Under the pieces are notes generated by a model. That model saw nothing but the letters and a program-made list of their open reading frames with translations, was not told where the DNA came from and did no database searches. 64,000 nucleotides of DNA, taken from the NCBI RefSeq assembly GCF_018873765.1, contig NC_057917.1:53003464-53067463 (forward strand), given 5' to 3'. The position numbers and the translations under genes are program-made. The DNA is from Telopea speciosissima. Lineage: Eukaryota; Streptophyta; Magnoliopsida; Proteales; Proteaceae. Positions within the stretch are counted from its first letter, which is position 1. The number at the start of each line of letters is the position of its first letter. Shown here in pieces: positions 23,934 through 35,959 of the stretch.

Positions 23934-25556
23934 TTACAGACAGATGGGTGGACTGCAGGTGGAGAAAGAGAGAGGAATTGTGATTAAGAAGAAAGAAACT
24001 TTCAAGTTTCTAGAGAGGCTTGATGAGTTGATTCGTCAATCAAGCAACACAAGAAAAAGGGGAATTGAAATGAAGCATTTCCTTCAGCATCTCCACCTCC
24101 TCTTTAATTTCTGTGTGTCCGTGAACAACGGAAGCTTATCGTCAGCGAGTTGACAAATGACACGGTCGTAAAGAAGAAGAACTGGAAACCCCATTATTGG
24201 AATTTTCCATTATTAAAGCATTAATCTCTGATTAGAAGATGGGTTTTTTGACTCCCTGAGATACTAACTGGTGGGAAACACAGTTACGCAATAGTGAAAA
24301 CAAAAATTAATTACAGCTAATGATCCTAATTATCGTATAATACTAGATTCGCACGCTTTAAATATGTGACGCGTGACGGTACATGACCGTTTAGCGACTT
24401 ACTCCCCCTAGTTTGAAGAACTATTGAAGGAGTCTTACTTGCCGTGTAATGCTTAAAAAGAGAATATTGCAGGTGTAGAGGAAGTCTGAAACCAATCGGG
24501 TTCGGATCTAGGTAATGTAAAATGGGTTGGTCCAGTTAGTTTACCTGACCAATAAAGGTACCAATACCAAAAACTTAAACCACGTGCTTATGGTCAAAGT
24601 AATAAAGTGTCCTAAAACACAGAAAGGGTAGTCTTATTCAAAGTTGAGGGCAGGGCACCGTGTGGGGTCTGGTCTTTTTTGCACCAAAAAACAAAAAAAG
24701 TCTGGTCTTTGTAGGACTACCCTAGGCCCAAGCCCAGGTTCGTTCACCCATTAAGGGATGTATTGTCTGTTCGGTTTGAAGAATGGAAGCATTTGAGTTT
24801 GACCTTTAAAAATTTTTAAATTTCACGACAAGTCTTGTCCAATCATGTAACGACCTATATTACCAACCTAGAGTCCAGATCCAGGAAGGTCGCTGGCTAG
24901 GTTACGTGTATGCTTGTGGGCCGTGGTGGGTATGATGGGCCCTCATTCCTTTTACTTTTTATTTTAGAAATAGGTAGCCATGAATCAAACCTAAAACACC
25001 TCACCACTCACCATTCATGACTGATACTTTCGTAGACCGGCGTGGAAAACAAGCAACCCCAATCCCCCACTGTTGAATCTTTGATAGCCGACTATTGATT
25101 GTTATTTTTCTTTTTTTAATTTTTTTTTTCTCTTTTTGGTAAAAAGATAGCTGCCATTCCCGTGCCAGACACATGGCCTGTGAAAAACCATTTGTCCCTT
25201 GTCCCTTTAAGAATGCCCATGCTTGTGCTTGCATTGGCTCAGGCACCACCGGTGCATAGGCCACGCAACCTGGAAGCAAAAGCTTGGCCCCTTTTCTTGG
25301 GAGAGGGTTCCTTAGAAAGCAACATGGCTCCTACGCTAGTGCCAAGGCCAATGGGACTATGAGGGAAAGCATCAATATGAATAGGGTTTCTGCTTTTCAT
25401 GGAAGGTGGGGGCAGTCATTGCACATGCCTTTGTGTCTAAGTGCTACGCCCACACTGTCTTTCAAAGTTCTTTTTCCCTTTTAAAGAAAATGGCTCCAAA
25501 ACTCCAAGCTAGTGTAGAAGCATGTATACAACTTAATTGGGAAGTAAATAACCATT
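23934..25556. other. intergenic region upstream of GT14 copy 1
   Basis: The first few hundred bases should contain the promoter and 5' UTR of GT14 copy 1, but no specific element can be assigned. The stretch 25290-25490 (agcatcaa..., ...ctgtctttcaaagttctttttccc) recurs in diverged form at about 38165-38310 and 63230-63410, so it is a dispersed repeat. No gene was seen. Confidence 0.4.
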
Positions 25557-25561
25557 GACGG

Positions 25562-26083
25562 TGTTGGGATATGGAAACTGGCTCTGTAAGAACGAGCTAT
25601 TGTGGTCGTCAAGCCAAGCCAGGGCCCCGAGCTCGTCGAATCGTGAACATGCACCTCGCCTTGCGCTGGGGGAGCGTAACTCGTCATCTTGGAATAACAT
25701 TAAGAAAGAAGAGAATAACCCCTACGGCTTACGTAGGGCACCATGAGTCTATCATGGACCAACAGGGTCCGAGACTTTCGCCCACGTCACGCCTAATCAG
25801 GTGCGTGGGAAGCAACGGATAAACATTATCTCCAAATTACACTCTCCAACGGTCTCACTCCACTCCGGAATTCCAACTTTCCAATTCAAGCATAACTCAA
25901 ACTCTCAACCACCTTAAATACGGGAGCTAACACACGCCTAACCCATCTGAACACTCATTGAATGGACTATTGCTCAGAGATCTAACTTAAGCATCGGAGT
26001 GAGATCATCGACGACGCCCGATATTCTCTGCTAATCTCTGTCTTGCAGGAAGAACTCGCTCCAGCAGGATTTCTGATGCAACA
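25562..26083 (+). mobile_element. 5' LTR of the Gypsy element
   Basis: 522 bp, beginning TGTTGGGATATGG and ending TCTGATGCAACA; the terminal TGTTG/CAACA is inverted. A TAAATA-type box at about 25914 in an otherwise GC-richer U3 could be the core promoter. Confidence 0.95.
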
Positions 26084-26086
26084 GTT

Positions 26087-26105
26087 TGGCGCCTTCTATG
26101 GGAAC
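26087..26105 (+). other. Gypsy primer-binding site
   Basis: TGGCGCCTTCTATGGGAAC begins three bases after the LTR. TGGCGCC is the usual start of the primer site in plant Athila/Tat-type elements, commonly assigned to aspartate tRNA; the tRNA assignment is inferred. Confidence 0.7.
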
Positions 26106-26154
26106 GATACAATTCTCAAAGCCTTAGACTCTCTATTTGACTGAACTTGAGATC

Positions 26155-28049
26155 ATGGCCGGAGAACCCAATGTCGTTCCATCCAATACTCAGGCCCCAC
26201 CAGCCGTGGAAAACTCGGTGACTCGTTAGACAACGAAGAACACTCACGGCGGCGGGAATGCAGGGAAGAAAACCCAACAACGGCAGACGGCAACTACATC
26301 TATCGACCCCCAGCTACCAGCGGCAGGGAAAGTGGCAAGAACCCAACCCTCTGCCTCATTGGAGGCTGACCAAACGGTGACTCAGATCAGGGCTAGTCTA
26401 GCTGCTGCATTCAGGCTTTACCACCTCTGCCACCGATGCCCCAGGGATTTATCCCCGAGATAGATCCTAGAGCGCCTGTCAATGTCGGCCAAATCCAGGA
26501 CCTACAACTACAAGTTCTCAACCAGAGTGGGGTCCTAAGGGATATAATCCGTGAGGTACAAGCATTGAGGGCAGCCACTGTTGTGGCCGCAGGCCTCCCA
26601 CCGGCAGCAATACCACCCCCTACACCGTTGCTGCCTCTGGTACTCCCAAGAACTGCCCGGGAGAATCCGAGGACAGCGAGAGACACCGTACGAGCATCAG
26701 GAAGTAGAGCGGGGTCATCACACCCATCCAGGCGAGAGCTACCTCCTCTAGGAACAGTGCGTACGAGGAACCTGCCTACCCGGAGCAGGCCCCCTCGCGT
26801 GGAGGATTAATCAATTTCCACCGGCCAGAGAACTCACAACCGGTCTGAAAGGACTCATTCTAGGGCCTCAGACATACGCATTGATCGAGTAGACCCACCA
26901 AGGCTACCCCGTTCAGATCTCAGGGACGAGTTGAATGCACGTCGTACACGCACGAATGTCATCAACAACCAGGTCGAAGAAAGCGAGCTTGACCGTAAGC
27001 TCAGAGAGATGAACACAAAAATTACAGCCCTGGAGAGGGGAACAGCCCCAGAAGAAAGCTTCAGGCCAGGCCAACATCCCTTTACAAGGGAGCTCATGAG
27101 AGCAGAGCTTCCCAAGGGTTTTAAACCCCCTACATTCGAGGGTTATGATGGGAAGGGCGATCCCAACGACCACATCAGTTACTTCAATGCCATGATGATA
27201 GTCTATGGTGGGTCCGATGTAGTATCCTGTCGATCTTTCCCCACCTCTCTCAAGGGGCCCGTGGCGTTGTGGTCCGCCAAATTGAAGCCTAACTCAATCC
27301 GAAGCTTCACAGAGTTGGCCAAGGCCTTTGTCAGCCACTTCCAGAGCAGTGTAAAGCAGAAGAAGACTGCAGCCAACTTGTTGGCTGTGAAGCAGCACTC
27401 TGATGAGTCCATCAGAGATTATATCACCCGCTTCAACGTGGAGAGCTTGGAGATCAAGGACCTGGATGATGCAATGGCCTTCAACGCCTTGCACAATGGG
27501 GTCACCAACCACGACCTGGTGAAATCACTCGCGTTGGACCCAGTGGCGACCATGCCGCAGCTATTGGACCGTTGTTACCAATTTGCCGACATGTTCGATA
27601 TCATGAAGGCAAGAAAAGCAATGGATGGCAAAGTCCTTGAGAAAAAGAGGGCAAGTGAAAACAATGAGAAGAGTAAGGACACCAAGAGAGCAAGGTCAGA
27701 CAGAGACCAAAGTCCTGACTACACCCCGCTCAACACCACCAGGACCAAAATCCTAATGGAAGTCTATGATCGGGGACTGCTGCAGTGGCCCTGGCCAATG
27801 TTCTCCAGACCGGAGGACAGAAACAAGAATAAGTTCTGCGAGTTCCACAAAGACGTGGGCCATGACACTAAGAACTGCAGGCAATTGAAGAGAGAGATTG
27901 AAGATGTGATCCAAAAGGGCCACTTAAGACGGTATGTCAAAGGCGATGTAAAGGATAACACCCGAGGTTGGGAAGCCACGAGAAATAATCGTGGAAGGGA
28001 CGACAGAGCTTGTAGAGGAGATGATCGAGATCGCCAAGGTAATCGATGA
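26155..28049 (+). pseudogene. Gypsy gag (decayed)
   Basis: A gag start at 26155 (MAGEPNVVPSNTQ) meets a TAG at 26227, probably from CAG. The body is open from 26931 to 28049: FKPPTFEGYDGKGDPNDHIS, LKGPVALWSAKL, FTELAKAFVSHFQSS, TAANLLAVKQHSDESIRDYI, MAFNALHNGV, RCYQFADMFD, and near the C-terminus a knuckle of the form CEFHKDVGHDTKNC. This is the retrotransposon gag family that forms the virus-like particle. The preceding part (26436-26810) is in the same frame but separated by a stop. Confidence 0.9.
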
Positions 28050-28175
28050 GACGATTCGCGGGAGGTACGTAGAGATCTGGACGAGGCCAATACGTCCATT
28101 GCACCAGCCATTCTCACCATCCTGGGGGGTCCAGGATGGGAGTCAGCCCGCAGAGCCAAGGCAAAGGCGAGGTTC

Positions 28176-28774
28176 ATGGCTGTGGCTGAAGTCCCTGAGA
28201 AGAAAGCGTGCACTGAGTCCGTCATCACATTCTCAGACAAGGACATGGAGGGGCTGAGCTGGCCACACGACGATGTTGTCGTGGTTCAGGCAGTTATAGC
28301 CAATAGACCAGTCCACAGGATACTGGTGGATACGGGGGCATCTGTAGACATGCATCCTACGATGCATACTTGTAGTTTGGGTTTGAGCCGGGCACTTTGA
28401 AGCCCGAGTCAGCACCCTTATACGGATTTTTAGGAGCACTTGCCCCGATCGAGGGGTCAGTAGAGCTCTTACTGACGGTGGGAACAACACCATGCCAAAA
28501 GACCATAAAAGTCAATTTCATGGTCGTTCGAGTAGCCACCGCCTACAATGCCATCCTGGGCAGACCAAGCTTGAATGAGCTGGGCGCAGTAGTTTCCACC
28601 AAACACCTGAAAGTCAAGTTTTCTACCGCTGACGGAGTGGGAGAATGCCAAACGGAGCAAAAGAAAGCCCAGGAGTGCCACGTTGCATTCTTGAAAGGCA
28701 TCAAGGGCAACTGTAGAGGAACGGCCTATCAGGTGGAGGTCATGGATAACCGCGAAGATGATAAGCGCTATTAG
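28176..28774 (+). pseudogene. Gypsy aspartic protease
   Basis: The active-site strand RILVDTGASVDM lies near 28317-28350; after a frame change close to 28395 the C-terminal part continues ATAYNAILGRPSLNELGAVV and STKHLKVKFST. The DTGA triplet is intact, but the frameshift breaks the polyprotein. It cleaves the gag-pol polyprotein in active elements. The solo LTR starts 22 bp beyond the end of this open stretch. Confidence 0.88.
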
Positions 28775-28795
28775 AGGGGTGAGCCAGTAGAGGAG

Positions 28796-30519
28796 TGATG
28801 AGCACATTTATGTGTGACATCTTAGGGCATAAAGCATACATTTTATCACATTGGACAGAGTTACTCGGTGCTTTCTTGTGCTTTTCAGGTTGTAGGTGAT
28901 TTCTTGTGAAAATGGAGGAGATGATGCTAAGGAAATGTTTTTAAGCTGTTTAAAGGTGTTAATGGCTTGGATGTGTAGCCCATCGAGTCAGCTTCGTAAC
29001 GGTTCAAACGACACATGATTCCGAGTTGAAACGAAGAAGTTACGGATGTTTCGTAACGGCACGAAAATGGTCTATAGGGGTTTATTTGTAATTATTGACA
29101 GTCGGCTGGGGATAAAGTGAAACGAAAGTTCAGATTGCAGGGGCCTTAACGCAATTATTAGAAGTTATATTTCTTGTACCCGAAAGATTCCATTTGGAGG
29201 GCTCTGGACAGTCCAACTTCAACTTGAGATATCTTGGGCTCCCGAACTCCAAATTGGACGAAATTTGGGTCTATTTTGGGTGATTCTTCGCAAGGAACAC
29301 AATGGTGAGGCCTATATAAGCACCCCATGCTCCACGTTTCCTGAAGGACAGAATGGATATTTTATTTATTCTTGAAGGAATCCTAGTCATCACCCTTACT
29401 CTCTCTCTCCTCCAACTTTTCAAGGGCACTTCTGAAATTCTACTTGGGATAGATTTATTTTGAAAGATATTCTCTCACCTATGGAAAGTTGAAAAATCAA
29501 AGATGTTTTGATTTTATTGCTTGGAGAAGATATCTACAAAGAAAAGGAAGACTTGTTAGAATTGGAAGTTTACTTTTAGAAATAGAAGGTCTATGTAAAC
29601 AATATTCTCTTCTTCTTCTTTCTATTTTTTTCTTTTTTCTTAGGATTCAAGGCATTGTAAAAGAGGAAGGAGAAGAGAATATTCTCTTTTCTTAGGGAAT
29701 ATTTCTCCTACACTTCCCTCTTCTCTCTTCTCCTCTCTTCCTCTTATAAATACCCCTTACCCTCTGGGTTGTAAAAGTTAGTAGTTTTAGTTCAGTTTTT
29801 AGTTAGTTTCTAGTTCAATTTTAATTCAGTTTTTTAGTGTAATTTTTATTTCATTCACTTAGTGAAATTTTCTCTTCTTTTCCTATTTTTGGCTTAAGTT
29901 CTTAGTTTTGATTTCAAGTTCTTAGTTTTGATTTCATAAGTCTAGTTTAATGGTTGTAATAGTTTTAGTTTAAAGCTTCCTAGTCTAAGTTCCTATGTTG
30001 ATGACAAGACATGGAGATTTAGAAGAGGAAGCCATGGTGAGTTTATTCAAGTATTCAAGCACATCAAGGTATCTCATTCTCTAAACCCTTAATCTCATTC
30101 TCCCTTTCCTTTATCTCTCTCTATCTTCTTCTTCTTCTCCCTCTATTTCTTTTATTTTTTTTATATGGTTGTGGTATGTGGATGCACTTTTATTCCCTTA
30201 TTTCTTTTTATGTGATTATGAAGTGTGGCTGCGTTTTTATTATTCCTTTCAATTCGCTTTAGTTTGATAGGTTAGATGCTCATGCGTATAGGTTAGATGC
30301 TCATGCGTTAGGACGCCAATTTAATCCCTTAATTTTGTTAGATGCTTATGAGTTAGGATGCATTAATTTTCATTAGTTTAATTAGTTTAATTTAACATTT
30401 TAATTTGGTCCACTTTGCATTACTTTTAAGTTAATTAAATAGAGTGGCGTATATCTCCTCGTGTTCGACCCGTAGCTACGATTGACCCGTACGCTTGCGG
30501 TATTATTTTAACTCAAACA
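28796..30519 (+). mobile_element. solo LTR nested in the Gypsy element
   Basis: 1724 bp beginning TGATGAGCACATTTATGTG and ending TTAACTCAAACA, flanked by AGGAG at 28791-28795 and 30520-30524. No primer site, coding sequence or second LTR is present, so it is a single LTR left by recombination between two LTRs of an unrelated large Gypsy-like family. Removing it with one AGGAG rejoins the host polyprotein between protease and reverse transcriptase. Orientation is inferred from TG..CA and a promoter-like TATATAAG near 29313. Confidence 0.88.
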
Positions 30520-30524
30520 AGGAG

Positions 30525-32253
30525 CTCGTGGAGGTCTCGTTGGATGAATAGAACCCTATAAGGACTGTGAAAATCGGGTCCTCACTAAGTAAAGAAGAAG
30601 CGAGGGAGCTCACCACATTCCTACAGAAGAATAAGGACGTGTGCCTGGTCAGCAACTGACATGCCAGGCATACCCCGTCATATTACCGAGCACGCTCTGC
30701 ACGTGGATCCCAACAAGAAGCCAGTGCAGCAGAAAAGGAGGATGTTCGCGCCAGAACGACAGGCCGCGATGAAAAGAGAAATTGAGAAATTGAAGGCATT
30801 CGGCTTTATTAGAGAAGAACAATTTCCCACCTGGCTCGTAAATGTGGTAATGGTTCCCAAGCCAAATGGGAAATGGAGGATGTGCGTGGACTGCACTGAC
30901 CTCAATAAGGCGTGCCCCAAAGATGAATATCCATTGCCAAGGATCGATTTGTTGATAGATGCAACGACGAGACACGAGAGGCTGAGCTTTATGGATGCAT
31001 ATTCCGGGTACAACCAGATCCTGATGAAGGAAGGAGACGAGTTGTACATAGCATTTCGGACTGACCAAGAGAACTTCTGCTACCTGGTGATGTCGTTCAA
31101 GCTAAAGAACACAGGAGCGAGTTACCAAAGAATGGTGAATAAGATCTTCAAGGCCCAGATAGGCAGAAACACGGAGGTATACATGGATGATATGCTAGTA
31201 AAGAGCATCAAAGCCCGGGATCACCTGGCCGATCTGGATGAGGCATTCCAAGTATTGCGTGCTCATCAGATGAAGTTAAATCCGACCAAGTGCACCTTCG
31301 GGGTCAACTCGGGTAAATTCCTGGGTTACATGGTGTCCCAAAGAGGAATCGAGGCCAACCCAGTGAAGATCAAGGCTATACAGGAGATGAGCCCACCCAG
31401 GACGGTTCGTGAGGTACAAAGGTTGAACGGAAGGATCGCGGCACTAGCATGATTCGTGTCTCGCTCGGGAGATAAATGCCTACCTTTCTTCAAAACCTTG
31501 AAGAACCTGAAGGATGTGAAGGGCTTCGCGTGGACAGAAGAATGTCAAAAAGCTTTCGAAGACCTCAAAGCTTACCTCACCAACCCGTCGCTCCTGACAC
31601 GTCCAGTATCGGAAAAAGAACTGCTCCTATACCTGGCGACGTCACCAGTAGCCGTAAGCGCTACCCAGGTGAGAGAGGAAGACGAAGTTCAAAAACCCGT
31701 ATACTATGTCAGCCACGTCCTACTAGATGTAGAAACTCGCTACCCCAAGATCGAGAAGCTAGCATTCGCACTGGTGAAAGTAGCCCAAAAGCTAAAGCCG
31801 TACTTCCAAGCCTATCTAATAGCGGACATGACTGACCAACCCTTAAAAAAGGTACTCCATAAGCCTGATATATCTGGGAGATTAACGGCCTGGGCAGTGG
31901 AGCTGAGCGAATATCAGATCAAGTATAAGCCCAGAATAGCTATCAAGGGACAAGCCCTAGCAGACTTTGTGGTTGAATGCACGCAGAATGAGAACGAGCA
32001 AGAACGGGAGGACATGACAGAAGCAGAGCCTAGCCCGGAGTCGTCCTGGACTATGTTTGTAGATGGGTCAAGCAACGCAGAGGTCAGGGGAGCTGGCTTC
32101 ATCCTAACAAGCCCAGAAGGCTTCAAGATACAGTTCGCACTATGGCCGAGCTTCCCTGCCTCGAATAATGAGGCCGAGTACGAAGCATTGATTGCAGGAC
32201 TGAGGACTACCAGGGCCATACAAGTCAAAAGGCTGACCGTACGGGCTGACTAA
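30525..32253 (+). pseudogene. Gypsy reverse transcriptase and RNase H
   Basis: Open from 30661 to 31452 and, after a single TGA, from 31456 to 32253. Reverse transcriptase motifs in order: [42 protein letters not shown], the catalytic [10 protein letters not shown], and [13 protein letters not shown]. The connection to RNase H contains VYYVSHVLLDVETRYPKIEK. RNase H shows MFVDGSSN, NEAEYEALIAGL and TVRAD followed by a stop. Several stops fall where CGA or CAA would be expected (TGA at 31450, TAA at 32251), the pattern produced by deamination of methylated cytosine. Catalytic residues are kept, so the damage is mainly nonsense changes. Confidence 0.93.
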
Positions 32254-32975
32254 TAACTGATCGTGAATCAGGTCAGCGGAGACTATGAGGCCAAGGACGA
32301 TCGAATGGCAGCATATGTTAAAGAAGCCAAGAAGTTAGTAGGCTTATTCGAGACGTTCAAGATATATAGGGTGCCATGCAGCGAGAACGAGAAAGCAGAT
32401 GCGCTCTCTCGACTATCCAAGAAAAAGTTAGCCCAGCTCGATGGCTCAGTATATATTGAGTAGCTCGATGCACCCGCCCACATAGTTTGAGAGGTCATGC
32501 AGGCCGAGATCGAGCCCAGCTGGATGGACCCAATTATCGTGTACTTACGAGATGACGTCTTACTAGAAGACAAAGTCGAAGCCCGTAAGGTTCGAGGTTG
32601 AGCAGCACAGTACATGATGATAGAGAACGAGCTGTACAAAAGGTCAGTTTCGGGTCCGTTGCTGAAATGTTTGACCCCCACAAATGCTCTGAACGCCTTG
32701 GCCGAAGTGCATCAAGGCATATGTGGCAATCATATGGGGGGAAGGCATCTGGCGGACAAAATACTGAGAGTAGGGCTCTACTGGCCCAACATGCAAAAGG
32801 AGGCGATTCAGTACGTAAGAAGATGCGAGCCGTGCCAAAAGTTCACGGATGTACCACGACAACCCGCTACAAAACTAACTTCCATACTTAGTCCAATCCC
32901 CTTCGCCATGTGGGGGATGGATATACTGGGCAACTTCACCCTAGCCTCAAGGGGAAGAAAATATCAGCTGTTCCT
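32254..32975 (+). pseudogene. Gypsy RNase H end and truncated integrase
   Basis: After the stop at 32251 the frame continues through ADALSRLSKKKLAQLDGS to an integrase N-terminal HHCC finger (VHQGICGNHMGG, then RRCEPCQKF) and the start of the catalytic core (MWGMDILGNF, first aspartate). Similarity ends at about 32970 after KYQLFLQ. The second aspartate, the glutamate and the C-terminal domain are absent. At this point the sequence passes directly into the 3' part of an antisense ORF, so a deletion has joined the two. Confidence 0.88.
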
Positions 32976-34811
32976 CCAGCTCCTCGATGCTCTTGGTAAA
33001 AGACTTGACCGCATCCTCGTGGCCCTTGGCCGCCTCAGTCATGGTAGAAATGGTGGTCCCAACGACTATCGTCTGCTCTTCTGCGGCCACTCTCATCTTT
33101 TTCTCCTCCTCATAAGAGGCAGACAGGCTTGCTACATGCCACCGTAACTCGCTTGCTCCCCGAGTAACCTATAGAGAACAGAACGATATCAGAAGTGCCT
33201 TGAGCAAACTAATGAAGGAATCATCTTGGCCTGAGGCTTACCCTGGCGAAATCCAGCACAAAAGAATTAAGGAGTTCGTCATCCGACAGAGCATAAAAAT
33301 CATCGACGTCCCCTGGAGGCCCGTGATCCATCAATTCCCCAGTAACACGAGGAGAATGAAGGGAGGAATCGCCCTCATAAACCTCCCACTAAAATTGGAG
33401 GCACTTCTTCCCCTTGGGAGGAGGCTGAACACCCGTCTCACCGTTGCCAGATTTTCCCTTGGTGAGGTCTTGGGGAGCTATCCTTGAGGCTCTTGAGACC
33501 TGGACAGTCTCCTCCAGAGATCCAACACTTCGCGTAACTCTTTTCGAGGAAGGGTCAGAGCTCGCCACATCTTCGCGCGTCCTCTTCTCAGGGACCTTAG
33601 GCGGAAGAGCCTTACTAGACTTCTCTACCCGCTCCATCCCCTTGGGGGAGGCTTCCTGCTTCTTCTGAAAATTATTGGAGGACGGCGAACCTCCTATTGA
33701 AATGCCAGGGAGCGAAGGGCGAGATGAATGCCTAGATTGCCTCTCCAAGGCTTTATGTCTGGCCGATACAACGTCTCCACGAAGCTCGTTGGCATCAGGC
33801 TCATAGTCCATTGAAAGAAAGATAAATTCAAGTTAGAAACAACTCGTGGCTGTTAAGGAAACAAGTTCTTTGGGGTAGGGACTCACCCCGCGCTGAGCTC
33901 AGTCCATGTTCAACCAGCAGACCCTCGTTTGCCAGACCGCACACGTCGAAGGCCGTGCCCTATACCGCAATCTCTAGAGACCGCTGATCGTATGAGCTCA
34001 GCATGGGGAGCTGGTTCACTGATCGAAGTCGTACAAGTCTCCACTCCGCTCTAAAGGGATTGCCCTCGATACGTGCAAAGAAAAAACGATCCTTCCACTT
34101 CTTCGCTGATTCGGGCATATAGGAAACAAAAGCCTTAGGTCTATATGACCTCATTGTACTACGTAGGGCCAGGTAGAACCACTCACCGCCGGTCTGCTTC
34201 AGGTGGTAGTAGTAAAGAAAAAGTGCCCAGGAGGCCTCACGGCCAAGCTGGGCAAAGTACAGGTAGAAGCCAAGGAGGTGCTTCCAGGCATTCACCACTA
34301 ACCGGCCTGGAGAAATCTGAAAGCGGTCTAACACTTCCAGAATAAAGCGATGGACGGGGAAGTGTAAGCTGCATTGAAAGGCAACCTTGTACAAGCATAC
34401 AGTATTCGGCCGTGGGGTGTTCGCCCTCTGCTCTTGTAGAAACCCATGTCTCCACCCATGGGGGAAAGTTGTACTGGGTGCAAAGAGCAGCTAGGGACTC
34501 CGCAGTCATGGTACTCTTAAAGGCTACCACACTGGTAGGTCTCACTAGGACCTCCTCCTCTTCATCAACGCCAGAGGCACCGTCGTCGTCGACAGTACGC
34601 TTTGCGAAAGTCTCATCCGACACTGGCCCATCGTTGGACCGAGCGGCGGAGCCCCGGGTCAGACGTTGGGCCCAGGCAGCAAACCTCTTGGACCCAAAGA
34701 GTATAGATCACCCCTCTTGGGTCCCCTCGAAACTCACTTCGGGTCAGAACCCCCACTCGATTCGGCAGCATTGCCAGAACCCCTGGCAGACTCCGATGAA
34801 GGAGAAGACAT
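32965..34811 (-). pseudogene. antisense ORF, plant gypsy-type transposon domain
   Basis: Minus-strand coding sequence between integrase and the 3' LTR. Possible first exon 34811-34737 (MSSPSSESARGSGNAAES) ends at a GTGAGT donor. 34623-33960 carries CTQYNFPPWVETWVS, then in another frame FPVHRFILEVLDRFQISPGR, NAWKHLLGFYLYFAQLGREA, GGEWFYLALRS, KKWKDRFFFARIE. This matches the family annotated as putative plant transposon protein, gypsy type (PF04195-like). 33811-33389 is a charged segment, and 33120-32965 is heptad-rich (EEQTIVVGTTISTMTEAA, KSFTKSIEELEEQ), a coiled coil. One frameshift near 34380 breaks it. Antisense extra ORFs at this site are known in Tat-lineage plant elements; their role is not settled. 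Confidence 0.78.
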
Positions 34812-35411
34812 GACTAAAGAGTAACTTACTAATAAAGGGCGGTAGAGATCGAGAGCAGAGGATGCAATAAGATCGAAGCACCTGACGAGTGTTCGTGAAG
34901 GAGGAACTCCACCAGAAGAGTACGAGGATCCTTGGACGCGATGATCGTCAGAATAAACGCAGCGGCGACAACAGGAAGCACCAAGAGTAAAAATCCCCAA
35001 ATGAACGAAAGACAGTAAAAGATTGCTGTAAAAAAGTGAAGTTCCAGTTTATAAAGAAGAAGAAATGCTTCCCAATCCAATGGCCCAGGGACGCGACCCC
35101 TCGAATGGCTGAAGGTAGCCAACGTTTGGGATGGCTCGAGGTAATTAAAGCTCAATCCACATGGCTGAAACACAATGGGGGGGCTTAGCGTGAAGAGGAT
35201 CAACCGATGGTAGGTCTAGCCCAAAGATCATAATGCCTATGGCCACGTGTCAATACAAAGAAGGAACGTCGAGCATCGCCTCGAATCGAGACACCTCTAG
35301 GGTTTCAGACATGTGTCAAAAAGCCGCTGGAGCGACAAATCACACTTAGCTGCCTAATTATCGAAACATGTGCGCCAGGGTAATTTTCATAAAGCAAAAT
35401 AAACCTGGACG

Positions 35412-35432
35412 TTCAGGGGAGTGGGGGGCTCG
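35412..35432 (+). other. Gypsy polypurine tract
   Basis: Purine-rich sequence including GGGGAGTGGGGGG lies immediately before the 3' LTR at 35433, the expected site for priming plus-strand DNA synthesis. Confidence 0.75.
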
Positions 35433-35954
35433 TGTTGGGATATGGAAACGGGCTCTATAAGAACGAGCTATTGTGGTCATCAAGCCAAGCCAGGGCCTCG
35501 AGCTCGTCGAATTGTGAACACGCACCCCGCCTTGCTCTGGGGGCGCGTAACTCGTCATCTTGGAATAACACTAAGAAAGAAGAGAATAACCCCTACGGCT
35601 TACATAGGGCACCATGAGCCTATCATGGACCAACAGGGTCTGAGACTTTCGCCCACATCACGCCTAATCAGACGCGTGGGAAGCAACGGATAAACGTTAT
35701 CTCCAAATTACACTCTCCAACGGTCTCACTCCATTCAGGAATTCCAGCTTTCCAATTCAAGCATAACTCAAACTCTCAACCAGCATAAATACGGTAGGTA
35801 ACACACACCTAACCCATCTGAACACTCATTGAATGGACTATTGCTCAGAGATCTAACTTAACCATCGGAGTGAGATCACTGGCGACGCCCGGTACTCTCT
35901 GCTAATCTCTGTCTTGCAGGAAGAACTCGCTCTAGTAGGATTTCTGATGCAACA
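35433..35954 (+). mobile_element. 3' LTR of the Gypsy element
   Basis: 522 bp, same length and ends as the 5' LTR, followed by the GACGG duplication. Differences from the 5' copy are mainly transitions. Confidence 0.95.
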
Positions 35955-35959
35955 GACGG

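Larger units (their letters stand above)
25562..35954 (+). mobile_element. Ty3/Gypsy (Tat/Ogre-like) retrotransposon, nested
   Basis: A 10,393-bp element with two 522-bp LTRs and identical 5-bp duplications GACGG at 25557-25561 and 35955-35959. Internal order: primer site, gag, protease, reverse transcriptase, RNase H, integrase start (plus strand), then an antisense ORF, polypurine tract and 3' LTR. The RNase H to integrase order is Gypsy; the gag knuckle type and the extra antisense ORF point to the Tat/Ogre/Retand side of the tree. A 1724-bp solo LTR of another family is inserted at 28796. The LTRs differ by roughly 5 percent by eye, mostly C/T and G/A changes, so insertion is not recent. 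Several stop codons and an integrase deletion make it non-autonomous. Confidence 0.93.

Noticed and set aside
23533-24153. 206-codon plus-strand open frame
   Set aside because: It lies over exon 1 and the leader of GT14 copy 1 on the opposite strand; the glycine-rich part mirrors the proline-rich stem.
33200-33668. Plus-strand open frames in the 3' part of the Gypsy element
   Set aside because: The minus strand here carries the conserved antisense ORF; the plus-strand frames are its shadows.
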